From NCBI GenBank assembly GCA_035640355.1, contig DASQWI010000015.1, positions 1-36,520 of the forward strand: a DNA stretch of 36,520 bases. The letters run 5' to 3'. Position 1 is the first letter of the stretch, and every line of letters begins with the position of its first letter. Under the pieces are notes generated by a model, which did no database searches, had not been told where the DNA came from, and saw nothing but the letters and a program-made list of their open reading frames with translations. Both the position numbers and the translations under genes were made by a program. Positions 25,456-33,690 of this stretch are shown here, piece by piece. Source of the stretch: Actinomycetota bacterium. Its GTDB lineage: Bacteria; Actinomycetota; UBA4738; HRBIN12.

Positions 25456-27018
25456 ATGCCCTTGCTCACCATCATCATCTTCCTCCCGCTCATCGGCATC
25501 CCGTTCATGCTGTGGCGAGGGCTGAGCGACGCCTACGCCAAGTGGCTGACGCTCTCGGTCATGCTCGCCGACCTTGCGTTCGCGGTCGGCGCGCTTGCAA
25601 CGTTCGACCGGTCGGCCTCGGGTTACCAGCTCGTCGAGCAGGTCGAATGGGTTTCCTCGGTGGGACTCTCCTACCTTGTCGGCGTGGACGGATTCAGCAT
25701 CTGGCTCGTCGTCCTGTCGGCGGTGATGTTCCCGATCGGCGTCCTGTCTGCCTGGAGCGTCACCCATCGCGTCCGAGAGCTCATGGCGCTGACGCTGGCC
25801 CTGCAGACCGTGGTGATCGGCGCGTTCTGCGCGCTCGACGTCCTCCTGTTCTTCGTGTTCTTCGAGGCGCTGCTGTTCCCGATGTTCCTGATCATCGGGA
25901 TCTGGGGGTCGGCTCGCCGCGTGTACGCGAGCGTCAAGTTCTTCCTCTACACGATGCTCGGCTCGGCGTTCATCCTGGTCGGTCTACTGTACCTGTGGGC
26001 CCAGGCGTCGCAGCAGTTCGGACAGGGAACCTTCGACATCCGGCAGCTGGAGCAGCTTTCGCTATCGGTCGACGAGCAGCGGTGGCTGTTCCTGGCGTTC
26101 TTCATCGGGTTCGCCGTCAAGGTCCCGGTCTTCCCACTTCACACCTGGCTGCCCGACGCCCACACGGAGGCCCCAACGCTCGGCTCGATCGTGCTGGCGG
26201 CGCTCCTGTTGAAGGCGGGGCCGTACGGCATGTTGCGATTCAATCTGGACCTGTTCCCCGAGGCGGCCCGGTATTTCGCCGATGCGATCGCCGTGCTGGC
26301 GCTGATCGGCATCGTCTACGGCGCGATCGTCGCGATGATGCAGACGGACGTGAAGCGGCTGGTCGCGTACTCGTCGGTGAGCCACATGGGGTTCGTGGTC
26401 CTCGGCATCTTCACGCTGACGTCCGAGGGAACGAGCGGCGCCGTGATCCAGATGGTGAATCACGGATTGTCGACCGGATTGCTGTTCCTCGTCGTGGGGA
26501 TCCTGTACGAGCGAACGCACACCCGCGAGATCGCCGACATGGGCGGTCTGGCGCGGGTCACGCCGGGCATCGCCGCGGCGTTCCTCGTCGCGTCGCTCTC
26601 GTCGATCGGCCTGCCCGGACTGAACAACTTCATCGGCGAGTTCCTGGTCATCCTGGGGGCCTTCGGGTCGGACCGGCTCTTCGGCGCGATCGCGGTGACG
26701 GGCGTCGTCCTCGGAGCTGTCTACATGCTGTGGGCGTACCAGCGGACGTTCGAGGGCCCGCCGGTCGACCGGTGGCGCGGGATCCGTGACGTCCTGCCGC
26801 GGGAGATCGCGGCCATCGTGCCGATCGTCGCACTGATGGTGGTGATCGGGGTGTACCCCAAGCCGGTGCTCGAGCGGATCGACCCATCCGCAAGTGGCGT
26901 CGTCAGGTGGGTCCGCGCGGTCGAGACGAATCAGGCCGGTCTGCCGGGCGGCATCCGCGCCGAGGTCCAGCCTTCCTACCGGCCTTCCCCCGTGGCCCAG
27001 ACCGCAGGTCCCGGATGA
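25456..27018 (+). CDS. nuoM: NADH-quinone oxidoreductase subunit M
   Basis: A 520-residue antiporter-like proton-pumping subunit. Key residues are the Glu in FFVFFEALLFPMFLIIG and the Lys in AVKVPVFPLHTWLPDAHTE; a second conserved Lys lies in MQTDVKRLVAYSS. ATG 25456 follows the nuoL stop by two bases and begins directly with the first helix; the frame is open much further upstream only as the shadow of nuoL. The stop overlaps the nuoN ATG. Confidence 0.96.
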   Translation: MPLLTIIIFLPLIGIPFMLWRGLSDAYAKWLTLSVMLADLAFAVGALATFDRSASGYQLVEQVEWVSSVGLSYLVGVDGFSIWLVVLSAVMFPIGVLSAWSVTHRVRELMALTLALQTVVIGAFCALDVLLFFVFFEALLFPMFLIIGIWGSARRVYASVKFFLYTMLGSAFILVGLLYLWAQASQQFGQGTFDIRQLEQLSLSVDEQRWLFLAFFIGFAVKVPVFPLHTWLPDAHTEAPTLGSIVLAALLLKAGPYGMLRFNLDLFPEAARYFADAIAVLALIGIVYGAIVAMMQTDVKRLVAYSSVSHMGFVVLGIFTLTSEGTSGAVIQMVNHGLSTGLLFLVVGILYERTHTREIADMGGLARVTPGIAAAFLVASLSSIGLPGLNNFIGEFLVILGAFGSDRLFGAIAVTGVVLGAVYMLWAYQRTFEGPPVDRWRGIRDVLPREIAAIVPIVALMVVIGVYPKPVLERIDPSASGVVRWVRAVETNQAGLPGGIRAEVQPSYRPSPVAQTAGPG

Positions 27019-28463
27019 TCACCACGCCGGAGATCGACGTCGTCGCGATCGGGCCCGAGCTCGTCCTGGTGGGATCGGCGATCGTCGTGCTCCTGCTTCC
27101 GGTGGTCTGGCGCGGCCTGGCACACGTGGCGATTCTGGGCCTTTCGCTCGCAGGGGTCGCCGGCGCGCTCGTCGCGTCGGTCCTGTTGTGGAACCGAGAG
27201 GGCGAGACCACGGCGCTCGCCGGCGCCGTGACCGCGGACCGGTTCGGCGTCGTCGTACGGCTCCTCCTACTGGTGATCGCGGCGATCGGCCTCGTGTACG
27301 GCCATCATTACTTCGAGCGCTCCAACGAGTGGCGCGCCGAGTTGTACGCGCTGGTGCTGCTCGCGACGTCGGGGATGACGCTCATCGCCGTCGCCGCGGA
27401 CCTGATCGTGGTGTTCCTGGCGCTGGAGATCCTCTCGCTGGCCCTGTACGTGATGACCGGGCTGTCGTCTCGTCTCGGTTCCGTCGAGGGCGCGATGAAG
27501 TACTTCCTCCTCGGGGCGTTCTCGTCGGCATTCTTCCTGTTCGGCGTGGCGATGGCGTACGGCGCGACCGGTTCGACGAGCCTCGCGTCGATCTCGCGCG
27601 CGCTGGCCGGTGCGACCGAGGGCGTCGCGCTTGCGCTCGCGGGGATGGGACTGCTGGCGGTTGGATTCGCCTTCAAGGTCTCGGCGGTGCCGTTCCACAT
27701 GTGGACGCCAGACGTCTACCAAGGCGCTCCGACTGCCGTCACCGCGTACATGTCGGCCGCGACGAAGGTCGCCGGGTTCGCCGCGTTGATCCGCGTGTTC
27801 AACATCGCGCTGCAGCCGCTGGCGTGGGATTGGCGTCCACTGGTGTGGGCACTGGCGGCGATCTCTGTGGTCGTCGGATCCGTGCTGGCGATCGCGCAGA
27901 CCGACATCAAACGCATGCTCGCGTACTCGAGCATCAGCCACGCGGGGTTCGTGCTGACCGGCGTGGTGGCCGCCGGGGAGACGGGGATCCGCGCCGCCTT
28001 GTTCTACCTGGCTTCGTACGCGTTCACGGTGCTCGGCGCCTTCGGGGTCGTGATGCTCGTCTCGGCGCGCGGAGAGCTCCGAACGACGCTCGCCTCCTAT
28101 CGGGGACTCGGGCGCAGGAGCCCTCTCCTCGCCGCGCTGCTCGCGCTGTTCCTGCTGTCGCTCGCAGGGATCCCGCCGACGGCGGGGTTCGTTGCCAAGG
28201 TGTACGTGTTCGGCGCGGCGATCGACGTCGGGGCGTGGCCGCTCGCGCTCGTCGGCGTCGTGGCCAGCGTCGTGGCCGCCTTCTTCTACCTGCGAGTGAT
28301 CGTGCTCATGTACATGCAGGAACCCGAGGGCGTGGCCGAGACGGACGAGACGGTTCTGCCTCGGCTGGCGGTGACCGTTCCGGCGTTCGCGGTTCTCGCG
28401 CTCGGCGTGTTCCCCGGGCTCATCGCCGGGTTCCTGGACCGGGCGGCGGTGCTTCGTTGGTGA
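27015..28463 (+). CDS. nuoN: NADH-quinone oxidoreductase subunit N
   Basis: A 482-residue antiporter-like subunit, last of the first operon. The channel Glu is in LALEILSLALYVMTG, and the Lys motif is AFKVSAVPFHMWTPDVYQG with GAPTAVTAYMS. A further conserved Lys is in AQTDIKRMLAYSS. ATG 27015 overlaps nuoM as ATGA; earlier in-frame codons lie inside nuoM. It is followed by 67 bases before the polyprenyl synthase, without an obvious terminator. Confidence 0.96.
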   Translation: MITTPEIDVVAIGPELVLVGSAIVVLLLPVVWRGLAHVAILGLSLAGVAGALVASVLLWNREGETTALAGAVTADRFGVVVRLLLLVIAAIGLVYGHHYFERSNEWRAELYALVLLATSGMTLIAVAADLIVVFLALEILSLALYVMTGLSSRLGSVEGAMKYFLLGAFSSAFFLFGVAMAYGATGSTSLASISRALAGATEGVALALAGMGLLAVGFAFKVSAVPFHMWTPDVYQGAPTAVTAYMSAATKVAGFAALIRVFNIALQPLAWDWRPLVWALAAISVVVGSVLAIAQTDIKRMLAYSSISHAGFVLTGVVAAGETGIRAALFYLASYAFTVLGAFGVVMLVSARGELRTTLASYRGLGRRSPLLAALLALFLLSLAGIPPTAGFVAKVYVFGAAIDVGAWPLALVGVVASVVAAFFYLRVIVLMYMQEPEGVAETDETVLPRLAVTVPAFAVLALGVFPGLIAGFLDRAAVLRW

Positions 28464-28530
28464 TGCTGCCCCGCGCCCGGGTAGGGTCGGCCCCACGTGA
28501 GGGCAGCGAAGGAAGCCAGGTGACGGGAGG

Positions 28531-29556
28531 GTGAGCCGCCGCATCATCCCCGGTCTGGAGGCGCCCGACGCCGAGCTCGAGCGCGCGGTTCGCGCTCGCC
28601 TGGACGAGGTCGAGGCGGCGCTGGAGAAGGCCGTCCGCGCCGACTCCGACATGCTCGCCCGCACCTCGTCGTACCTGCTGAAGGCGGGGGGCAAGCGGTT
28701 CCGCCCGATGTTGGTGCTGTTGTCGGGGTACTTCGGCGACCCGACCGACCCCAGGCTCATCGCCGGCTCGGCGGCGATCGAGCTCGTCCACCAGGCGACG
28801 CTGTACCACGACGACGTGATCGACGAGGCCGATGCGCGTCATGGCGTGCAGGCGGCGAACGTCCGGTGGAACAACACCGTGGCGATCCTCACCGGCGACT
28901 ACCTGTTCGCGCGGGCATCGGAGATCTCGACAGATCTCGGCACGGACATCTGCGCCCTCCTCGCGCGGACGATCGCCACGCTCTGCGACGGGCAGATCCG
29001 AGAGGTGGAGGCCGCCGGCCGCGTCGACCAGACCGAAGACGCGTACATGGAGATCATCCGCCGGAAGACGGGCGCACTGATCGCGACGTCTTGTCGTCTG
29101 GGCGGGATGCTCTCCGACGCCCCGGCTGAGGACGTTGACGTGCTCGAGGAATTCGGCGAGGCGCTCGGTCTCGCCTTCCAGCTGTCGGACGACATCATGG
29201 ACGTGACGGCCACGGAGCGTGAGCTGGAGAAGGAGCCCGGTCAGGACCTTCGCGAGGGAGTCTTCACGTTGCCCGTCCTGCACGCGCTGAATCGGGTTCC
29301 GGACGGCGACGAGCTCCGCGTCCTGCTGGCGTCCGGGCGCGCGGGAGTCGACGACCTGGCGCGGTCGCTCGAGATCGTTCGTTCGGCCGAAGGACTCGCG
29401 CACGCCCGAGCTGCGGTGGTTGCCGAGGTCGACCGGGCGCAGGCCCTGGTTCGGCGGCTCCAGCAGGGCACCGCGAGCTTCGCGCTCGACCAGCTTGCCG
29501 AATACCTTGCGGCGCGGTGCGACGCGAGGGCCGGGGTGCGGAGGCTCAAGAAGTGA
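28531..29556 (+). CDS. Long-chain polyprenyl diphosphate synthase (menaquinone side chain)
   Basis: A 341-residue trans-polyprenyl synthase of the hepta/octa/nonaprenyl type. It has GGKRFRP (53-59), first motif DDVID (94-98) and second motif DDIMD. A89, five residues before the first Asp, is small and typical of long-chain enzymes, unlike F99 of the other synthase. It probably makes the menaquinone tail used by the surrounding complexes. GTG 28531 immediately follows GGGAGG, a spacing shorter than ideal. It sits alone between nuoN1 and the nuo2 operon; actinobacteria commonly keep such a gene near nuo. Confidence 0.93.
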   Translation: MSRRIIPGLEAPDAELERAVRARLDEVEAALEKAVRADSDMLARTSSYLLKAGGKRFRPMLVLLSGYFGDPTDPRLIAGSAAIELVHQATLYHDDVIDEADARHGVQAANVRWNNTVAILTGDYLFARASEISTDLGTDICALLARTIATLCDGQIREVEAAGRVDQTEDAYMEIIRRKTGALIATSCRLGGMLSDAPAEDVDVLEEFGEALGLAFQLSDDIMDVTATERELEKEPGQDLREGVFTLPVLHALNRVPDGDELRVLLASGRAGVDDLARSLEIVRSAEGLAHARAAVVAEVDRAQALVRRLQQGTASFALDQLAEYLAARCDARAGVRRLKK

Positions 29557-29581
29557 GCGAGCGGAAGCGAGCGAACGCTCG
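29554..29581 (+). terminator. Hairpin after the polyprenyl synthase, possible terminator
   Basis: The synthase stop codon opens a GAGCG/GCGAG-rich stretch ending in the perfect inverted repeat CGAGCG-AA-CGCTCG (29568-29581), followed by GGTTGTTAG rather than a true U-tract. It may attenuate read-through into nuo2, or be a dispersed repeat related to the coxC-coxD unit (shared TGAGCG...GCGAACG). Confidence 0.35.
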
Positions 29582-29601
29582 GTTGTTAGAATCCGCGGCG
29601 C

Positions 29602-29619
29602 TCGAGAAAACCTTCACAA
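29602..29619. promoter_or_regulatory. Rex-like operator upstream of nuoA2 (TCGAGAA-AACC-TTCACAA)
   Basis: The right half-site is perfect and the left has two mismatches, 12 of 14 overall, with the correct N4 spacer. It ends 17 bases before the nuoA2 GTG. Eighteen bases, GAAAACCTTCACAAGCGT, are identical to the site at 1928-1945, and CCACTA follows in both cases, which suggests a shared promoter-operator cassette. Confidence 0.55.
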
Positions 29620-29636
29620 GCGTGGAGCCCCACTAA

Positions 29637-30002
29637 GTGGAGACCTACTACGAGTCCTACGGGGTCGTCCTCGCGGTCCTGGTGACCGGCATCGGCCTCG
29701 TTGCGGTGGCGTTCGGGGCCGCGCGGCTGGTTGCTCCCCGGCGTCCGATCCCCACGAAGCTTCTGACCTACGAGTGCGGTATCGATCCCGTGGGCCAGGG
29801 CTGGTCGCAGTCGCAGGTCCGCTACTACATCTACGGCTTCCTGTTCGTGATCTTCGACGTCGAGGCCGTCTTCCTGTTCCCGTGGGCCGGCATCTTCGAG
29901 GGGCTCGGCTACCAGGCAGTCGTGGAGATGGGTATCTTCATCGGCATCCTCGCCGTCGGGCTCCTCTACGCGTGGCGCAAGGGGGTGCTGCGGTGGGCCT
30001 GA
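29637..30002 (+). CDS. nuoA2: NADH-quinone oxidoreductase-like subunit A, second operon
   Basis: A 121-residue, three-helix subunit with YECGIDP and [13 protein letters not shown]. It opens the second nuo operon. The GTG lies in a small palindrome (CCACTAAGTGG), and no Shine-Dalgarno is visible upstream, so a leaderless or very short-leader message is possible. It overlaps nuoB2 by ten bases. The sequence is clearly diverged from NuoA1, so this is an old paralogue rather than a recent copy. Confidence 0.94.
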   Translation: METYYESYGVVLAVLVTGIGLVAVAFGAARLVAPRRPIPTKLLTYECGIDPVGQGWSQSQVRYYIYGFLFVIFDVEAVFLFPWAGIFEGLGYQAVVEMGIFIGILAVGLLYAWRKGVLRWA

Positions 30003-30505
30003 TCACCGAGAAGACGCCGCTCGCCCAGATCCAGCCGGTCAAGTTCTTGCTCAACTGGGGGCGGCGCTACTCGCTGTGGGTGTTCAACTTCGGGCTCGCG
30101 TGCTGCTCCATCGAGTTCATCGCGGCATCGACGTCCAAGCACGATTTCATCCGGTTCGGGGTGATCCCCTTCGCGCACGGGCCCCGACAGGCGGATCTGC
30201 TCGTCATCGCCGGTACGCCGACGGACAAGATGTCGCCGGTGATCAAGCGCCTGTACGACCAGATGCCCGAACCCAAGTACGTGATCTCGATGGGATCCTG
30301 CTCCAACTGCGGGGGCCCTTACTGGGACTCGTACTCGGTAACGAAGGGGATCGACCAGATCCTGCCGGTCGACGTCTACGTGCCGGGGTGTCCGCCTCGG
30401 CCCGAGGCACTGCTCGAGGGGATCATTCGTCTACAGGAGAAGATCGCCGGCGAGGACATCAGGGAGAAGTGGAGTGGCAAGCGCACTCCCGCTGCCGCCC
30501 CCTGA
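29993..30505 (+). CDS. nuoB2: NADH-quinone oxidoreductase-like subunit B, second operon
   Basis: A 170-residue N2-cluster subunit. Ligand motifs are LACCSIEF (C37, C38), [14 protein letters not shown] and [13 protein letters not shown]. The extra cysteine in GSCSNCGG is absent from NuoB1 (GVCASYGG). The GTG at 29993 lies within the end of nuoA2 with GGGGG upstream; in-frame codons further upstream are out of register with any NuoB similarity. Retention of all N2 ligands implies a redox-active peripheral arm although no nuoD2 is present. Confidence 0.95.
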   Translation: MGLITEKTPLAQIQPVKFLLNWGRRYSLWVFNFGLACCSIEFIAASTSKHDFIRFGVIPFAHGPRQADLLVIAGTPTDKMSPVIKRLYDQMPEPKYVISMGSCSNCGGPYWDSYSVTKGIDQILPVDVYVPGCPPRPEALLEGIIRLQEKIAGEDIREKWSGKRTPAAAP

Positions 30506-30998
30506 GGTCGAGACGCGCGTTCGCGCGCAGTTCGGGGACGACGTCCTCGCGTTCGAGGATCAGTTCGGTCACTCGGTCGTCACGGTCTCGATCGAGCGCT
30601 ACCGCGAGCTCATGCGCTTCCTTCGTGACGAACCGGACTTGGCGTGCGACTACTGCGACTTCACGGCGGGCGTCGACCGCGGTGAAGCAGGGATCGAGAT
30701 CGTCACGCACGTCTTCTCGACGAGCCGCAAGCACAACGTCCGCGTGAAGGTGGTCCTGCCGGCGGATCGTTTGGTGTGTCCGACCATTTCGGACATCTAC
30801 CCGACGGCGAACTGGCACGAGCGCGAGACGATGGAGATGTTCGGCGTTACGTTCGACGACCACCCGATGCCCGTTCGCCTGCTCCTCGCCGAGGCCTTCG
30901 AGGGCCATCCGCTGCGCAAGGACTTCGAGCTCATGTCCCGCGTGGTGAAACCGTGGCCCGGCGCCGTCGAGGGCGAGGAGGAGGAAGAGGAGGAGTGA
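30474..30998 (+). CDS. nuoC2: NADH-quinone oxidoreductase-like subunit C, second operon
   Basis: A 174-residue 30-kDa-type subunit with [18 protein letters not shown] and [10 protein letters not shown]. The usual DMF/DMY acid of the motif is Glu (EMF) and the following Gly-His is Asp-His. The C-terminus is a run of seven glutamates after PGAVEGE. GTG 30474 overlaps nuoB2 by 32 bases and has GGGAGAAG about eight bases before it. Its stop overlaps nuoH2 as GTGA, so there is no room for nuoD, which follows nuoC in most operons. Confidence 0.94.
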   Translation: MASALPLPPPEVETRVRAQFGDDVLAFEDQFGHSVVTVSIERYRELMRFLRDEPDLACDYCDFTAGVDRGEAGIEIVTHVFSTSRKHNVRVKVVLPADRLVCPTISDIYPTANWHERETMEMFGVTFDDHPMPVRLLLAEAFEGHPLRKDFELMSRVVKPWPGAVEGEEEEEEE

Positions 30999-32002
30999 TC
31001 GCGCAGTCGGGCGTGAGCTTCGTCGACCAATGGCTGAGCAGCTATTGGCTCGTGCTCATCGTCAAGACCGCCGTGGTCATCGTGTTCTTCCTCGTAGCAC
31101 CGCTCGGCGTCGGCTACTTGGAGCACAAGGTCCTCGCGCACATGCAGGCCAGGCTTGGGCCGATGTACGCGGGCATGTTCCACGGCTGGGCACAGCTGCT
31201 CGCCGACGGAGTGAAGTTCATCCAGAAGGAGGACGTCATCCCCGCGGCTGCTGACCGTTGGGTGTTCTCGCTCGCCCCCGGCGTCGTGCTCGTGCCGTAC
31301 ATCGCGCTGTTCGTCGTGATCCCGTTCTCCGACGAGATCTTCATCCTGAACCTCGACGTCGGCATCTTCTTCGTTCTCGCCGTCACGTCGGTGAGCGTGA
31401 TCGGAACGTTGATGGCCGGGTGGGCCTCGGCGAACAAGTTCTCGCTGATCGGCGCGCTTCGCGCCGCCGCCCAGCTGATCGCGTACGAGCTGCCGCTCGT
31501 CCTCGCCGCAGCCGCTGTCGTTATGCAGGCGGCCACGCTCTCGATGGTAGGGATCGTCGAGGCGCAGCAGCAGTACTGGTTCGTCATCTCGCAGCCGATC
31601 GGGTTCGGCATCTTCGTCGTCGCGGCGCTCGCCGAGCTCACACGTCCGCCGTTCGACATGCCGGTGGCCGACTCGGAGATCATCTTCGGCGCACTGACCG
31701 AGTACACCGGGCTGAAGTTCGCGTTCTTCCTGCTCGCGGAGTACGGCGGCATCGTGGCGCTGTCGGCCGTCGCGTCCGTGTTGTACCTCGGCGGATACCA
31801 GCCGGCGCCGTTCCTCGAGGCGATCCCGGAGCCGCTGTGGATGGCGGCAAAGATCGGGGCACTTTCGTTCTTCATCATATGGCTGCGCGCGACGTACCCG
31901 CGGATGCGCGAGGACCAGCTCCAGCGCCTCTCGTGGCTCACGCTGATCCCGTTGGCGTTGCTCCAGGTCTTGGTGGTGGGGATCTTGAAGGTGGCGTTCT
32001 AG
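30995..32002 (+). CDS. nuoH2: NADH-quinone oxidoreductase-like subunit H, second operon
   Basis: A 335-residue multi-helix subunit of the membrane-arm heel. It differs from NuoH1 at the quinone end: LEHKVLAHMQARLGP replaces ERKVIADMQ, and ELTRPPFDMPVADSEIIFG replaces the canonical [10 protein letters not shown], so the first acid is Val and the second is Asp. The later EYTGLKF is kept. GTG 30995 overlaps the nuoC2 stop. The divergence suggests an altered quinone funnel or a changed partner in place of the missing NuoD. Confidence 0.94.
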   Translation: MIAQSGVSFVDQWLSSYWLVLIVKTAVVIVFFLVAPLGVGYLEHKVLAHMQARLGPMYAGMFHGWAQLLADGVKFIQKEDVIPAAADRWVFSLAPGVVLVPYIALFVVIPFSDEIFILNLDVGIFFVLAVTSVSVIGTLMAGWASANKFSLIGALRAAAQLIAYELPLVLAAAAVVMQAATLSMVGIVEAQQQYWFVISQPIGFGIFVVAALAELTRPPFDMPVADSEIIFGALTEYTGLKFAFFLLAEYGGIVALSAVASVLYLGGYQPAPFLEAIPEPLWMAAKIGALSFFIIWLRATYPRMREDQLQRLSWLTLIPLALLQVLVVGILKVAF

Positions 32003-32878
32003 ATGTCGATCGACGAAGACGACGCCCGAACGTCGCCTGAGGTTCGCGGAACCGGCCTCGGCCTGGTCAAGGGCCTGGGCGTCACGCTCAAGCACGCGCT
32101 CCGGCCTTCGATCACGCAACAGTACCCGGAGGAAAAGCCCGACCTTCCTCCTCGCACGCGCGGGGTGATCGCGCTCAAGGAAGCGAACTGCACCGTTTGC
32201 TGGAAGTGCTCACGGGAGTGCCCCGACTGGTGCATCTACATCGAGACCCACAAGGAGACGCACGATCCGGCGTCGGGCGGCAAGGCGCGGTCGGTCAAGG
32301 TGCTCGACCGGTTCGCGATCGACTACGCGCTGTGCATGTACTGCGGGATCTGCGTCGAGGTGTGCCCGTTCGACGCGCTGTTCTGGAGCCCGGAGTTCGA
32401 GTACTCCGAGTACGACATCGTCGAGCTGGTCCACGAGAAGGAGAAGCTCGAGGAGTGGACGTACACGGTCCTGCCGCCGCCCGAGCTCGAGGAGGGCGCC
32501 GAGCCCGCTCAAGAGGTTGCCTCGCCGTCCACCGCGGCCGCATCACCGACCGCTCCCACCCCCGCGGCCGTTGCCGAGCCTCCGGCACCATCGGGCGCGG
32601 CCCCGACCACGGACCAACCGGCCGGCGTTGCCGCGGCCGCCCCGGCCGCTCCCGCTCCGCCGGCCGAGCAGCCGACGCCCCACGAGCAGACGCCGGCCGC
32701 CGCGGCTCCGACGCCCGCCCCGGCTGCCGCCGCGCACGTCGAGGTCCAGCCTGACGCCGAGACGTATGAGCGCGTGCTCGCCGAGCAGCTCGCGCAGGGC
32801 AAGGACCGCCGCGTTGCTGACGGACTGGCCAAGCGCGCGGGGATCATCGAGGCTCGCAAGAAGGCCGGAGGGGGCTAG
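32003..32878 (+). CDS. nuoI2: NADH-quinone oxidoreductase-like subunit I with long Pro/Ala tail, second operon
   Basis: A 291-residue protein, far longer than NuoI1 (164). Residues 1-165 are the two-cluster ferredoxin: C63-x2-C66-x2-C69-x3-C73-P with an extra C77 (CPDWC), and [16 protein letters not shown]. About residues 165-250 form a Pro/Ala-rich linker like those of flexible-tether proteins. The last 39 residues are charged and probably helical, with [17 protein letters not shown]; residues 253-279 match the partial protein at 1-255 at 19 of 27 positions. The linker resembles those of 2-oxo acid dehydrogenases, but no lipoyl or E3-binding motif is present. ATG directly follows the nuoH2 stop. 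Confidence 0.95.
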   Translation: MSIDEDDARTSPEVRGTGLGLVKGLGVTLKHALRPSITQQYPEEKPDLPPRTRGVIALKEANCTVCWKCSRECPDWCIYIETHKETHDPASGGKARSVKVLDRFAIDYALCMYCGICVEVCPFDALFWSPEFEYSEYDIVELVHEKEKLEEWTYTVLPPPELEEGAEPAQEVASPSTAAASPTAPTPAAVAEPPAPSGAAPTTDQPAGVAAAAPAAPAPPAEQPTPHEQTPAAAAPTPAPAAAAHVEVQPDAETYERVLAEQLAQGKDRRVADGLAKRAGIIEARKKAGGG

Positions 32879-32883
32879 CCGCC

Positions 32884-33384
32884 ATGACGGCCCATGAGTA
32901 CGCGTTCATCCTGCTCGCCCTCATCGGGACGGTCGCCGCTCTCCGTGTCGTGACGGCGCGGAACGTCGTGCACGCGGCGCTGTACCTCGTCGTGACGCTC
33001 GCGAGCGCCGGTGGCGCGTACCTCCTCCTGGCCGCCGAGTTCGTCGCCTGGGTACAGATCCTGATCTACGTCGGCGCGATCGTGATCCTGTTCCTGTTCG
33101 GCCTGATGCTGACCAAGGCACCGATCGGCCGAGAGGCCCTCGACAATCAACGTCGTGGAGCCGCGATCGTGGTCGCCCTGGCGATCCTGGCCGGCTTGAT
33201 CTTCCTGATCCAGGACGCGTTCTCGTGGGACGGCCCGAAGATCCAACCCCGAACCGGGGGAGCGGCTGCCGTCGGCGAATCGATCTTCAGCCGCTACGTC
33301 TTGCCGTTCGAGGTCGTGTCGTTCCTCCTGCTCGGCGCGCTGATCGGCGCGATCGTGCTGTCGCGCAGGGACGACTCGACGTGA
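32884..33384 (+). CDS. nuoJ2: NADH-quinone oxidoreductase-like subunit J, second operon
   Basis: A 166-residue, five-helix subunit with [20 protein letters not shown] and the helix 3 segment [16 protein letters not shown]. The loop before the last helix is shorter than in NuoJ1. ATG 32884 is five bases after nuoI2; the stop overlaps the nuoK2 GTG. Confidence 0.93.
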   Translation: MTAHEYAFILLALIGTVAALRVVTARNVVHAALYLVVTLASAGGAYLLLAAEFVAWVQILIYVGAIVILFLFGLMLTKAPIGREALDNQRRGAAIVVALAILAGLIFLIQDAFSWDGPKIQPRTGGAAAVGESIFSRYVLPFEVVSFLLLGALIGAIVLSRRDDST

Positions 33385-33683
33385 TCAGGCTCCCCATCGT
33401 CCTGCTCTTCTCGGCGGCCCTGTTCTCGATCGGCGTCTACGGCGTGCTTGCCAGGCGGAACGGGGTCCTCGTGCTGATGTCGATCGAGCTGATGCTGAAC
33501 GCAGTGAACATCAACCTGGTGGCGTTCAGTCAGGCGCTGGGCTCGCTCGCGGGGCAGGTGTTCGCCTTGTTCGTGATCGCCGTTGCGGCGGCGGAGGTGG
33601 GCATCGGCCTGGCGATCGTGATCCTGATCTACCGCAACCGGGAGACGATCAACATCGACGAGGTGAACCTCCTCAAGTGGTAG
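33381..33683 (+). CDS. nuoK2: NADH-quinone oxidoreductase-like subunit K, second operon
   Basis: A 100-residue, three-helix subunit. Both buried glutamates are retained ([15 protein letters not shown] and [14 protein letters not shown]). GTG 33381 overlaps nuoJ2 as GTGA; the longer open frame from 33225 lies inside nuoJ2. Confidence 0.95.
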   Translation: MIRLPIVLLFSAALFSIGVYGVLARRNGVLVLMSIELMLNAVNINLVAFSQALGSLAGQVFALFVIAVAAAEVGIGLAIVILIYRNRETINIDEVNLLKW

Positions 33684-33690
33684 GAGACTC

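Noticed and set aside
26894-28534. Plus-strand frame overlapping nuoN in another register
   Set aside because: Arg/Gly/Ala-rich shadow; nuoN has all antiporter motifs.
32500-32745. Low-complexity GCC/CCG-rich stretch, considered as a possible pseudogene or misassembly
   Set aside because: The frame stays open and leads into the charged NuoI2 tail that matches the protein at 1-255, so it is a genuine linker.
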